This document shows positions 1 through 8,692 of a stretch of 64,000 nucleotides of DNA, one piece after another. Made by a program: the position numbers and the translations under genes. The notes below the pieces were generated by a model. That model was not told the origin of the DNA. It did no database searches and worked only from the letters and a program-made list of their open reading frames with translations. Source of the DNA: Bacteroidales bacterium (lineage in GTDB: Bacteria > Bacteroidota > Bacteroidia > Bacteroidales > Paludibacteraceae); NCBI GenBank assembly GCA_015061185.1, contig SUWZ01000013.1, positions 1-64,000 of the forward strand, read 5' to 3'. The stretch's first letter is position 1. Each line of letters begins with the position of its first letter.

Positions 1-88
1 GAAAGGGGGAAACTCCTTTCTCTTGAAAAAAATTTTTTATTCCCCGAGTTGCATTATCAAGTTGAATTTAAGAATTGGAGGATAAATA

Positions 89-712
89 ATGAAAAAGATG
101 TTAATCTTATTTTTGGTGTGGCTAAATGGCCTTATGTTGTTGTCTCAAAATAATATGATAGAAACATATTTTGATAAAGAATTGAAATTGCCTTTGTCTA
201 ACTATGTATCTATGCCTGCTGTGGCTTCATTTAGTGATACAATAGTGAACAAATTTCTAAATTTTGATTCTTTGGATTATGATGTTTCCTCATCACCGGA
301 ATTTTTTAATATATATGATACCGAACCTAAAAGATATGGAATTTCAGGGAGGATTATACAATATTTCATATTTCAGAAAAATATAGATTTGATTGGACTC
401 GTCCCACTTCATGATGACTTTTATTGTTTTATTCTGAGATCGGAGAATACTAGTTCGATCAAATATGATTTGTGGTGCGTGTCTAAGAAATATGAGGCTT
501 TAGGTCATCTCTGTCTTTTTTATGGATACAAAACTAGAATAGCAGAATCTGATCTAGATTTTATAATGGTTAATTCTGAGATTTCAACAGATAAAACAAT
601 CTTGTGGACTGAAAATGACAGAGGACTTATAACGAAAATAGAGTTTAAATTAAATTCAGACGGAAAATTTGCGCAAGTCAGTCACACTGTAGAAGGAGAA
701 TATGAATATTGA
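89..712 (+). CDS. small secreted protein, candidate orphan immunity protein
   Basis: 207-aa ORF with N-terminal signal-like hydrophobic stretch (MKKMLILFLVWLNGLMLLSQ); lies at the edge of the toxin island; no family recognised. Confidence 0.5.
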   Translation: MKKMLILFLVWLNGLMLLSQNNMIETYFDKELKLPLSNYVSMPAVASFSDTIVNKFLNFDSLDYDVSSSPEFFNIYDTEPKRYGISGRIIQYFIFQKNIDLIGLVPLHDDFYCFILRSENTSSIKYDLWCVSKKYEALGHLCLFYGYKTRIAESDLDFIMVNSEISTDKTILWTENDRGLITKIEFKLNSDGKFAQVSHTVEGEYEY

Positions 713-795
713 TTTGGTTGTATAGAGGTGAGTTTCTATTTTTAAGAATCAATAACCAAGTCAAAAAAGATTAAATCTTCTCCCCTGACTCCCAA

Positions 796-840
796 AACAA
801 ACTTCAGAGAGCGTTATAATACTACTCTCTGAAGTTTGTT
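796..840. terminator. 16-bp perfect inverted repeat (hairpin) upstream of ATPase copy 1
   Basis: aacaaacttcagagag (796-811) and ctctctgaagtttgtt (825-840), 13-nt loop; no strong T-tract, so terminator role is tentative. Confidence 0.5.
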
Positions 841-876
841 ATATACAATGAATAGAGAGATATTTCAAAATTTTTC

Positions 877-884
877 TATCTTTG
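877..884 (+). promoter_or_regulatory. Bacteroidetes -7-like element TATCTTTG upstream of ATPase copy 1
   Basis: TATCTTTG matches TAnnTTTG, 13 bp before the ATG at 897 region; no clear TTTG at -33. Confidence 0.5.
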
Positions 885-896
885 TAAAAACATTAA

Positions 897-2501
897 ATGT
901 CAGAAATTATGGGCTTATATCTGAATCCGAATGCGGATGCGTTCATGGAAGACAAAGGAACAAGGATTTATGTTGATAAATCTTTATTGATTAGGGAACT
1001 GAACTCTATAGTAAGTACCAAGGAGGATTTTGTCTGCCTCTCTCGTCCTCGCCGCTTTGGAAAGAGCATGGCGGGCAACATGATTTCTGCCTACTACTCA
1101 AAGGGCTGCGATACACGTGACGTTTTCAGCCAGATGAAACTCGGTCAAGAGCCCGGCTTTGACAAATACCTGAACAAGTTCAATGTCATCAAACTGGATT
1201 TGAACGGGTGGTATCAAAATACAAAAAAGAAAAACACGCACGCTTCTTTGATTGAGCAGATAGATAAAATTGTTGCAGAAGAATTTAAGGAACAATTCCA
1301 AAACATAGTTTTTGGAGAGGATGAAAATTCCATAGACAAATGTATTTCGAAGGTCTATAAGCTTACCGGCGAAAAGTTTGTCATCATCATAGATGAATAC
1401 GATGTCTTGATTCGTGAGCAAGTTCCGCAATCGCTGTTCGACAGTTACCTAAGTTTTCTCAACGGACTTTTCAAGGACACAGCCATTCGCCCGGCAATCG
1501 CCCTTGCGTACATCACAGGCATTATTCCGATTGTGCGCGACAAGGTGCAGTCCAAGCTGAACGAGTTCACAGAATATACTATGCTCGATGCTGCGCAATT
1601 TGCTCCGCACGTAGGTTTCACATCAGAGGAGACCAAGGCCCTTTGCGAACAATACGGATGTGACTTTGCCGAATTTGAGCGTTGGTATGACGGTTACAAA
1701 CTTAGCGATGAGGTCAGCCTCTTTAACCCTAAGTCGGTGACCTCTTCCATCAGTCGTAAGCGGATGGGTAGCTACTGGTCTGCTACAGGTTCATTTGAGG
1801 CGTTGAAAGATTACATCATGATGGACTTCAAAGGCATCAAGCAGGATGTGATTGATATGATTTCCGGCAAAAGCGTTCCTGTGAATGTGACGAAGTTCCA
1901 AAACACGCTTCAGTCCATCACTAACAAAGATAACGCTTTCACCTATCTGATACATTTAGGCTATCTTTCATATAACTATGAGGAGCAGACTTGCTGCATA
2001 CCCAACGAGGAGGTGCGTCTGGAGTGGGTTAATGCCATAGACGACGAAGAGAACTACGCTCCGATTATGGAACTCATCAAAACCTCCAAAAAGCTTCTCG
2101 ACGCAACGGTAGAAGGCAACGAGGAGGCAGTGGCTCGTGCTCTCGACGCAGCCCATACAGAGGTGACAAACCCTCTTACCTACAATGATGAGCATTGCTT
2201 CCAAAGCGCAATTTGTTTGGCGTACTTTTACGCCAACACTCGCTACACGCTTTTCAAGGAACTGCCAACCGGCAAAGGTTACGCAGACTTGGTGCTAATA
2301 CCATACTTGCCCAACATTCCGGCTATGGTGATAGAGTTAAAACACAACAAAAGCGCAGGAAGTGCCTTGCAACAAATAAAGGATAAAAACTACTGCCAAG
2401 CTCTCAACAACTACAAAGGCGACCTGCTTTTCGTAGGCGTGAATTACGACGAGAAGACCAAGGAGCACAGCTGCAAGATAGAACGGATGGTGAATGAGTA
2501 G
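897..2501 (+). CDS. AAA-ATPase-like / PD-(D/E)XK nuclease family protein (DUF1703-type), copy 1
   Basis: SRPRRFGKSM (P-loop variant), FVIIIDEYDVLI (Walker B), C-terminal YADLVLIPY...AMVIELKHNKS...ALQQIKDKNY (PD-(D/E)XK D, ExK, QxxxxxY). Confidence 0.85.
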   Translation: MSEIMGLYLNPNADAFMEDKGTRIYVDKSLLIRELNSIVSTKEDFVCLSRPRRFGKSMAGNMISAYYSKGCDTRDVFSQMKLGQEPGFDKYLNKFNVIKLDLNGWYQNTKKKNTHASLIEQIDKIVAEEFKEQFQNIVFGEDENSIDKCISKVYKLTGEKFVIIIDEYDVLIREQVPQSLFDSYLSFLNGLFKDTAIRPAIALAYITGIIPIVRDKVQSKLNEFTEYTMLDAAQFAPHVGFTSEETKALCEQYGCDFAEFERWYDGYKLSDEVSLFNPKSVTSSISRKRMGSYWSATGSFEALKDYIMMDFKGIKQDVIDMISGKSVPVNVTKFQNTLQSITNKDNAFTYLIHLGYLSYNYEEQTCCIPNEEVRLEWVNAIDDEENYAPIMELIKTSKKLLDATVEGNEEAVARALDAAHTEVTNPLTYNDEHCFQSAICLAYFYANTRYTLFKELPTGKGYADLVLIPYLPNIPAMVIELKHNKSAGSALQQIKDKNYCQALNNYKGDLLFVGVNYDEKTKEHSCKIERMVNE

Positions 2502-2540
2502 GAAATGAATGTTACATCATCAATTTAAAATAAAACAATT

Positions 2541-3176
2541 ATGAGAAAACTTGTATTTATATTGTTTATTTTGTGCGTTCATTTTAGTGCATTGGCTCAA
2601 GAACCAAATCTTTTGGGTGTGTATGTCAATGAAATTGCTATAAAGTATGCAGATTCATTATCATACTACACTAAAGTTTTTGATTGCACCAAGCTACAAG
2701 AGGTTATTTTGTATCAGGATATGGATTTTGACGTGGGGTATAGTTGGAAAGAGTCATTATATACTAACGATGATATGAGTATACTTTTTTACTCTTCATT
2801 AACCGATCCAGATGGTGATTCAGTAGACAAAGGGAAAACCTTTCCCCTAAATTTTACGTTTAATAGTCCTAAGTACCATGTATCAATTAATGGTAAACAA
2901 GTTTCTGTAGGTATGAGTCAGGAGAAACTATTTGAACTTTTCCCTGAATTATATTCTTATTATGAAGAATATAACAAAGATCATATATCTCCATTTAGAG
3001 TTGTTTATCCTGTGATATCATGTTTGTTTGCAAAATGTTTTTTTGATGACCCTGAGTGTCCAATACATTTTACTCTTAACGATGGTATAGTTGAGTCTAT
3101 TTCAATTGACATGAGGACAAGTGATGAATTGTCGGGTTGGGTAGAGTTTGATTGTTGCGTAAAAAAGATTAAATAG
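2541..3176 (+). CDS. small secreted protein, candidate orphan immunity protein
   Basis: 211-aa ORF, signal peptide MRKLVFILFILCVHFSALAQ; lies between ATPase copy 1 and toxin 1. Confidence 0.5.
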   Translation: MRKLVFILFILCVHFSALAQEPNLLGVYVNEIAIKYADSLSYYTKVFDCTKLQEVILYQDMDFDVGYSWKESLYTNDDMSILFYSSLTDPDGDSVDKGKTFPLNFTFNSPKYHVSINGKQVSVGMSQEKLFELFPELYSYYEEYNKDHISPFRVVYPVISCLFAKCFFDDPECPIHFTLNDGIVESISIDMRTSDELSGWVEFDCCVKKIK

Positions 3177-3235
3177 TAAACGAAAGTTTATTTAAGCAAT
3201 TGATATCTTTGTCCAAACATTAAATATCAGAAATT

Positions 3236-3271
3236 ATGGGCTTATATCTGAATCCGAACGCGGATGCGTAG
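3236..3271 (+). other. 11-codon leader ORF MGLYLNPNADA* copied from the start of the AAA-ATPase gene
   Basis: ATG GGC TTA TAT CTG AAT CCG AAC GCG GAT GCG TAG; same peptide as codons 5-15 of the ATPase. Confidence 0.7.
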
Positions 3272-3312
3272 GATTAAAGAATTTTATTAAATTTGTACTT
3301 GCAAGCAGACTT

Positions 3313-6300
3313 TTGCAGTGCAATAAAGACATGAGAACTTTTTTAAAGAATATAGTAGTAACAGTGGTTTTGGTGCTTTCCTTGTTTTCTTTTGAGACCA
3401 AGGGGCAGATTGGTAGCGTCTATCCTGTTGATTTGAATGTGATGTTGACACCTCCCTACGGGACTTGCCTGACGGATCTTTCCAACTCCAATCGTTTTGT
3501 TATTCAGGCTCTGCTTCGCGATATGAATCACGGGAATAATTATGAGATGCTAATCCAAATGCGTGTGAAGTCTCTTTCCTCCATGAATACGGTCTTTCTC
3601 TCTTATTCCAATAAGTTCTCGATTGGTATGGGAAAACCTGCTGTTGTTTTGGGAGCTGGGAATACCCCGGTCAGTATCAGCAATTTTTTTGAGTCGGGCA
3701 ATGTTTTGATAGGTCAAAATATTCTTAATGATAATTGTCTTCCTGAGGGTGCATACCTATTTTGTTTTCAGGCTTTTGATGCGAAAGCTTATTATGCCAA
3801 GCAGCGTATTCCTATCAGCAAAGAGTTTACGGTAACTGCATTTTTGGAGAATGGGGCAACTCCTATCTTGATTTCTCCTGCCAATAACGACTCGCTCTCT
3901 TGCCAACTGCCGAATGTTATTTTTCAGTGGCAACAGCCATATATAACTTCCGGTATTAATAGTTATACGCTTCAGGTTGCGGAGGCTAATTCTCCTTTTG
4001 ATGGACCTCAGATTATCGAGAATGGAGGTAATTTGTTGATAGAGAAAAGGGGGCTGATGATGCCTATTTGCGATATACCGGTGACGGAGGCAAACTTTAA
4101 AGAGAATCATACCTACTACTGGCGAGTGGTGATGTGCGACAAGGATGGTAAAGCTCGGGCATCTTATCCCAATAAAGGGGCAAGTCCGGTCTATAAGTTC
4201 GTCTATTGTGGAACGCCGCAAGAGCCGGAGCCGGAAGATGCGTGGGTGCCGCAGATTCCGATGGCCAAATCCATCAAAAAATCATTGGACAGACTTCGTA
4301 TAGATACGGTTCTTTCGGATGAATCTTCTTGTTCTGCCTATTGGTTTCAAGATCCGGTGGATGTCAGGGAGAAATATGATGGCGTGGTAATCGAGGTGAA
4401 AAAGAAGAATCAGGATACCTGGACACCATTTTTGATGGAGAGTAAAGTAGCAACGGATACGTTGGTTGCTCTTTCGTCATTGGCTTATAAAGAGACTTAT
4501 ATGGCACGCGGACAATATTTCTTATATGAGGATGGAGAGAAGGTCTATGCTCCTTATAGCGACACCATAGAGTTTAAAATTCCTCATCCGGCGGATACTC
4601 TCGAGTGCGGGAATGCAGCACCGGAATTAACTGATTGTACGAATGCAGGCGAGAGAGCTGAGTTGGAAATCGGCGATGAGTTTAATGCGAATGGAACAAC
4701 TGTTTCTATCGATACAATTACTTATCAATCTGTGAATGGCAGTTCTGTAATAATCTCAGGAGAGGGGCATTTGCCATTCCCGATATTGTCTAAATTCGGA
4801 CTGAAAGTTAGTTTTGATAATATCGAGATCAATTGTGCCGATGAACTGAAAAAGGGTCAGGTAATCTCTGTGTATGACGAGAAAACCGCAGCAATGATAG
4901 ATCTGAACAATATCTTAGGGAAAGGGGCTGCCGGAAATGATTTAAAACAGGAGGATGCAAGCTTGAACGAGGTGGGTCCGGACGACGATTTGTCCGGATT
5001 TAAATCAGGTGATTTGATTGTAGAGGACGGAAAGGTATCCCTTATTGTTGGCAATGGCAATGTTGTTCAGGTTGGTACGGTTATTGATTTGTCAAACTCC
5101 GATGCGTACAATGATAATGGCGCCTTGAACGACGAAGATATTTACGTAAAATTTTCTAATCCCGATCATGAAAATATTGCGTTTGACGATGATCCTACAG
5201 GAATGATACGCAGAGCTGCAACGTTGTCCCGCAATTATGTTTCCTTTGGAGAAGAGTATATCATCCCTTGGGTGGCTACCAATCCGGGACGTATATTCCA
5301 ATTGACGGCTATGCCAAGCAAGGATTTGAGTAAATCCGGTTTCACTGATGTGAAGTTTGTTTTGCCGGCATCCGGCACGCATGTGGTATTGGATGCGGTG
5401 GAAAATGGTGATGGAAGTTATAGCGTCTCCATTCCGGGAATGAAAGTGGATGTGCAGAATCAAGTTTATGCCATTGCTCGCAAAGGGGAGGGTTCTCCGT
5501 ATGAGAATGTAGGAAAACTGAATCTGTGTTGTTATTCTTACAAGAGTAAAAAGGTGGTTATAGTGCCTTTGTTGGAGGGACTTTCTGTAAATACGGATGA
5601 GGTGAAAAAGGATTTGGATCGCGTCTATGCCAAGTTAGGATATACGTTTGAGGTGGAGTTGGATGATGATGCAGCACACCGCGAGGGTCTTTCAACCACA
5701 ATAGGGTTAGAGACAGATTTTCTGTCTGATTTTTCAGAGGAGATGAAGGAGTTTATTTTTAATTACGAGATCAACATTGGTGATGCCTACGATAAAGATG
5801 CAGCTTATCTCTTCCTGCTGGATAAACCGACAGGAAAATACAAAGATGCCGCCGGCATCATGCCACAGCGTCAACAATATGGGTTTATCTTTATGCAAGG
5901 TGCTGTATCCATAACCACAGACCTCACCCACACCATGGCGCACGAGTTGGGTCATGGTATCTTTGGTTTGGATCACATCTTTTCCGGGGCATACGGCATC
6001 AAAAAAGGTGCTACCTACAACCTGATGGACTACACCGACAAAACCCCGAACGATGCACTATCCTACCACGAGTGGACCCAAATCAATCGACCTCTCCCAA
6101 GTTGGAGCGCATTGAGCAGGGCAGAGGAGGATATGATACTCAAAATGAAATCAACAACAATTATAGAGGCATTAAAACAATCTAATGAATATGGAGAGAA
6201 TAAAAGAATAGTGTTACAGTTGGGTGGTTGGGATCCAGAATATTTATCAGGTCCGATAGGGTTTAATACTGATGGATTCGCATATTGTAAACCTCTTGTT

Positions 6301-7527
6301 GATAAAAGAAGTGGTTTATTCAACTATCGTGTTAGTTGTTCGTCATACTCCAATTTTGGAATTTCTGAATTGTCTTCTGAATTGTTTGTGATTTCATCCA
6401 ATTATAAAGAACGAAATTTTGTTAATAATGATGTTATATATAAATTCGAGATTTTAGAAAAGAAAGACAAGATTTTCCCAATTATTCCTAATGAATGTGT
6501 AACAATAACTTTACCATCAGAAATGTATCGTTATTTTGAAGCTTATGTATATGGAACAGAATTATCTGTATCTGAAATTTCAGAGATACGTAATGATATT
6601 GCGGCCATGCCGTCAACAACCGAAGCAGAAAAAGCGGCAAAGGAACAGGCTTATTTAGATTTGCAATGGGTGGTGCCATATCAAAATCAAAGATCTTTAG
6701 AAACAATGAATACTCAAACAATTAAGATGATAGAAAAGAAAGATTCTAAAGGTAATGTTGTAAAAGATGAAAATGGGGATGTTATATTTGTATTAGAGCA
6801 TAAACGACATTATACGATGAAAAAAACAGCAACAAGAACATACACAACCGAGAGCGGAGAAAAATTCTCTGTATTTGAAAGTAATACTCTTTCATCTGGT
6901 TATGCTACTGTTGGAGATGTTATGTGTAACCTTACTTCTTTGGCTATGGGTATGGAATATTTAGGAGTGGAAAATAAATGTGCAGATAAACAATATGCGG
7001 ATTGTATAAATCAAACTGCGTATGATAATGGAATATTTAAGAGTAATACGGATTTTGATGATCAGCAACCTAAAAGAAAGAGTGTTGAGTATAGAAAACA
7101 AATGGCGGAACATTGGGGTGTAGAGCAAACCTCTATAAACAAACCTAAAGAGACTACTGAAAGTTATGAATCTTTTAAAGCTCGTATTCTTCCCTATCTA
7201 AAAGAAGGAGATGCTATTTATTTTTCAATGGGTCAGCATGTTGTGCGATTGGTTGCTTTGTATGATGATTATATGGTTGTTGATGACCCTTATGGTTGCT
7301 TATGTTCAGATGAATCGTTACAGAAAAGATCTAAAAATGGAACCGGTGTTTATTGCAATAACTCTCGTAAAATGGACTGCTGTTCGCATAATAAAGCGTA
7401 TGATGCGAATTGCTCAACTAACTCGAGGTCGCAATCTGCTAATAAAGGTCGTCATTGTAAGTGGCGCAAATCAGGAGTAAATAAAATAAGAATATACAAT
7501 ATATGTAAATTAACTTTGAAGCAATGA
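3313..7527 (+). CDS. polymorphic toxin-like protein 1: secreted N-terminal region, HExxH metallopeptidase domain, C39-like cysteine peptidase C-terminus
   Basis: likely start ATG 3331 (MRTFLKNIVVTVVLVLSLFSFETKGQ signal peptide); HELGHGIFGLDH + NLMDY; C-terminal VPYQNQRS...GDVMCNLTSLAMGMEYLG...GQHVVRLVALYDDYMVVDDPYG resembles Peptidase_C39_2. Confidence 0.75.
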   Translation: MQCNKDMRTFLKNIVVTVVLVLSLFSFETKGQIGSVYPVDLNVMLTPPYGTCLTDLSNSNRFVIQALLRDMNHGNNYEMLIQMRVKSLSSMNTVFLSYSNKFSIGMGKPAVVLGAGNTPVSISNFFESGNVLIGQNILNDNCLPEGAYLFCFQAFDAKAYYAKQRIPISKEFTVTAFLENGATPILISPANNDSLSCQLPNVIFQWQQPYITSGINSYTLQVAEANSPFDGPQIIENGGNLLIEKRGLMMPICDIPVTEANFKENHTYYWRVVMCDKDGKARASYPNKGASPVYKFVYCGTPQEPEPEDAWVPQIPMAKSIKKSLDRLRIDTVLSDESSCSAYWFQDPVDVREKYDGVVIEVKKKNQDTWTPFLMESKVATDTLVALSSLAYKETYMARGQYFLYEDGEKVYAPYSDTIEFKIPHPADTLECGNAAPELTDCTNAGERAELEIGDEFNANGTTVSIDTITYQSVNGSSVIISGEGHLPFPILSKFGLKVSFDNIEINCADELKKGQVISVYDEKTAAMIDLNNILGKGAAGNDLKQEDASLNEVGPDDDLSGFKSGDLIVEDGKVSLIVGNGNVVQVGTVIDLSNSDAYNDNGALNDEDIYVKFSNPDHENIAFDDDPTGMIRRAATLSRNYVSFGEEYIIPWVATNPGRIFQLTAMPSKDLSKSGFTDVKFVLPASGTHVVLDAVENGDGSYSVSIPGMKVDVQNQVYAIARKGEGSPYENVGKLNLCCYSYKSKKVVIVPLLEGLSVNTDEVKKDLDRVYAKLGYTFEVELDDDAAHREGLSTTIGLETDFLSDFSEEMKEFIFNYEINIGDAYDKDAAYLFLLDKPTGKYKDAAGIMPQRQQYGFIFMQGAVSITTDLTHTMAHELGHGIFGLDHIFSGAYGIKKGATYNLMDYTDKTPNDALSYHEWTQINRPLPSWSALSRAEEDMILKMKSTTIIEALKQSNEYGENKRIVLQLGGWDPEYLSGPIGFNTDGFAYCKPLVDKRSGLFNYRVSCSSYSNFGISELSSELFVISSNYKERNFVNNDVIYKFEILEKKDKIFPIIPNECVTITLPSEMYRYFEAYVYGTELSVSEISEIRNDIAAMPSTTEAEKAAKEQAYLDLQWVVPYQNQRSLETMNTQTIKMIEKKDSKGNVVKDENGDVIFVLEHKRHYTMKKTATRTYTTESGEKFSVFESNTLSSGYATVGDVMCNLTSLAMGMEYLGVENKCADKQYADCINQTAYDNGIFKSNTDFDDQQPKRKSVEYRKQMAEHWGVEQTSINKPKETTESYESFKARILPYLKEGDAIYFSMGQHVVRLVALYDDYMVVDDPYGCLCSDESLQKRSKNGTGVYCNNSRKMDCCSHNKAYDANCSTNSRSQSANKGRHCKWRKSGVNKIRIYNICKLTLKQ
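5941..5976 (+). other. metallopeptidase zinc-site motif HELGHGIFGLDH
   Basis: in-frame in toxin 1; downstream NLMDY resembles a Met-turn. Confidence 0.75.
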
Positions 7528-8648
7528 GAAGAACTTTTTTTATCGCAATTTTTTCGATGATTTGCACGTCTGCTTTTTCTGATGATGTAAGATCATTGTG
7601 GAACGAAATCAAGCCATACATTTTGAAATCAGAGAAGTGTATGGCTTTTGAGAAAATTAAATTTTTTGGAGACGGAGACTCCCTTGAATTTCACAAGGAG
7701 GGTAAACCTATTAAGATAAATTCTGAAGCTCAAATTCCTTATGAATTGTATTCTCTTTTTTATAAGGAGCTGAAAAAGAGAGAAATGCCTTTCGTGTTGA
7801 ATAATAAGTGTGGAGATATTTATGGAGAGGAACTGTTTGCATTTTCTTTCCCGGAAGCGGAACTTAGTGTGTATCCGCTGCTATATCGTTCAATTTCCGA
7901 TTTTGTATATGAAATAATAATTCTCACAAATGAAGATGTAGATATGAAGACGCATGTAGGAGAAATAATGTGGCGCACAAGAATTTTTTCATTTATTTAT
8001 GATGAGAATAAAGCAGAGGTTTTGTCTTCGTTAATATTATTTTCAGCACTGACAACTATTCCTGATTTAAATATTTATGGCGATTTATCGAAAGGATCTG
8101 CTTTGTATGATGATGTTGATTATTATGTCACTCACAGTATTGATAATAATATTTATACTATTTATGCAAATAAAGATGTACTTGGGGTGCAATTAGGAGG
8201 TCTGAACGGATTTGAAATATACAAATTATCCACAGGGTTGTTAAGATATGAAAAAGTATGGTCGTCAATAAGAATTTTTCCAGAAGAAATACCATCTTCT
8301 GTATTAAAAACAGTTAAAAATAAGGATGAAATAATAGAGGTTGTCTATAACCCAATGGGTTATGAGTGCGAAATAATAGATGTTGATGGCTATACAAATG
8401 TGAGAGAAAAACCGAATTCTAAGGCAAAAATATTATATACGATAAAAGAGAAAGAGAGATTTGTGATTGATGGATATAGTTGTGGCGGATGGTATAGGGT
8501 CATATTTGTAAATAATAATTTACAGCCAGGATGGATTCATAAGTCAAGAGTTAAGAAACTGAAAATGCTTAATGAAAGCTTGGATGGACCTCTAGATGTT
8601 GATTGGGATTATGAAGAATATGACATATATTACATAGGTGACTTATAA
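7524..8648 (+). CDS. candidate immunity protein of toxin 1, secreted, C-terminal SH3b-like domain
   Basis: ATGA overlap with the toxin stop; signal peptide MRRTFFIAIFSMICTSAFSDD; GYTNVREKPNSKAKILYTIKEKERFVIDGYSCGGWYRVIF resembles bacterial SH3. Confidence 0.6.
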   Translation: MRRTFFIAIFSMICTSAFSDDVRSLWNEIKPYILKSEKCMAFEKIKFFGDGDSLEFHKEGKPIKINSEAQIPYELYSLFYKELKKREMPFVLNNKCGDIYGEELFAFSFPEAELSVYPLLYRSISDFVYEIIILTNEDVDMKTHVGEIMWRTRIFSFIYDENKAEVLSSLILFSALTTIPDLNIYGDLSKGSALYDDVDYYVTHSIDNNIYTIYANKDVLGVQLGGLNGFEIYKLSTGLLRYEKVWSSIRIFPEEIPSSVLKTVKNKDEIIEVVYNPMGYECEIIDVDGYTNVREKPNSKAKILYTIKEKERFVIDGYSCGGWYRVIFVNNNLQPGWIHKSRVKKLKMLNESLDGPLDVDWDYEEYDIYYIGDL

Positions 8649-8684
8649 TATCGAAGTCATATTACTAGACACGCTGAATTTGTA

Positions 8685-8692
8685 TATCTTTG
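8685..8692 (+). promoter_or_regulatory. Bacteroidetes -7-like element TATCTTTG upstream of toxin 2 leader
   Basis: same box and context as upstream of the ATPase copies (877, 17565) and toxin 1 (3204). Confidence 0.45.

Larger units (their letters stand above)
764..2501 (+). repeat. direct repeat copy 1: intergenic hairpin + promoter + AAA-ATPase/PD-(D/E)XK gene
   Basis: near-identical to 17452-19189, starting at the shared aaaaagattaaat and running through the gene; offset 16688 bp at the gene start. Confidence 0.85.
3204..6136 (+). repeat. toxin N-terminal module, repeat copy A
   Basis: aligns without indels to 8686-11618 at a constant 5482-bp offset, including the promoter-like box and leader ORF. 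Confidence 0.9.

Noticed and set aside
1098-1430. Minus-strand 110-aa ORF within the ATPase gene (also 17786-18118)
   Set aside because: Antisense to a strongly supported coding region in both repeat copies.
3757-4221. Minus-strand 154-aa ORF (repeated at 9239-9703)
   Set aside because: Antisense to the well-supported toxin N-module; duplicated only because the sense sequence is duplicated.
7211-7480. Alternative-frame 89-aa ORF overlapping the toxin 1 C-terminus, possible frameshift
   Set aside because: The main frame retains the C39-like His and VVDDPYG motif and continues to the ATGA overlap with the immunity gene; the alternative frame has no recognisable domain.
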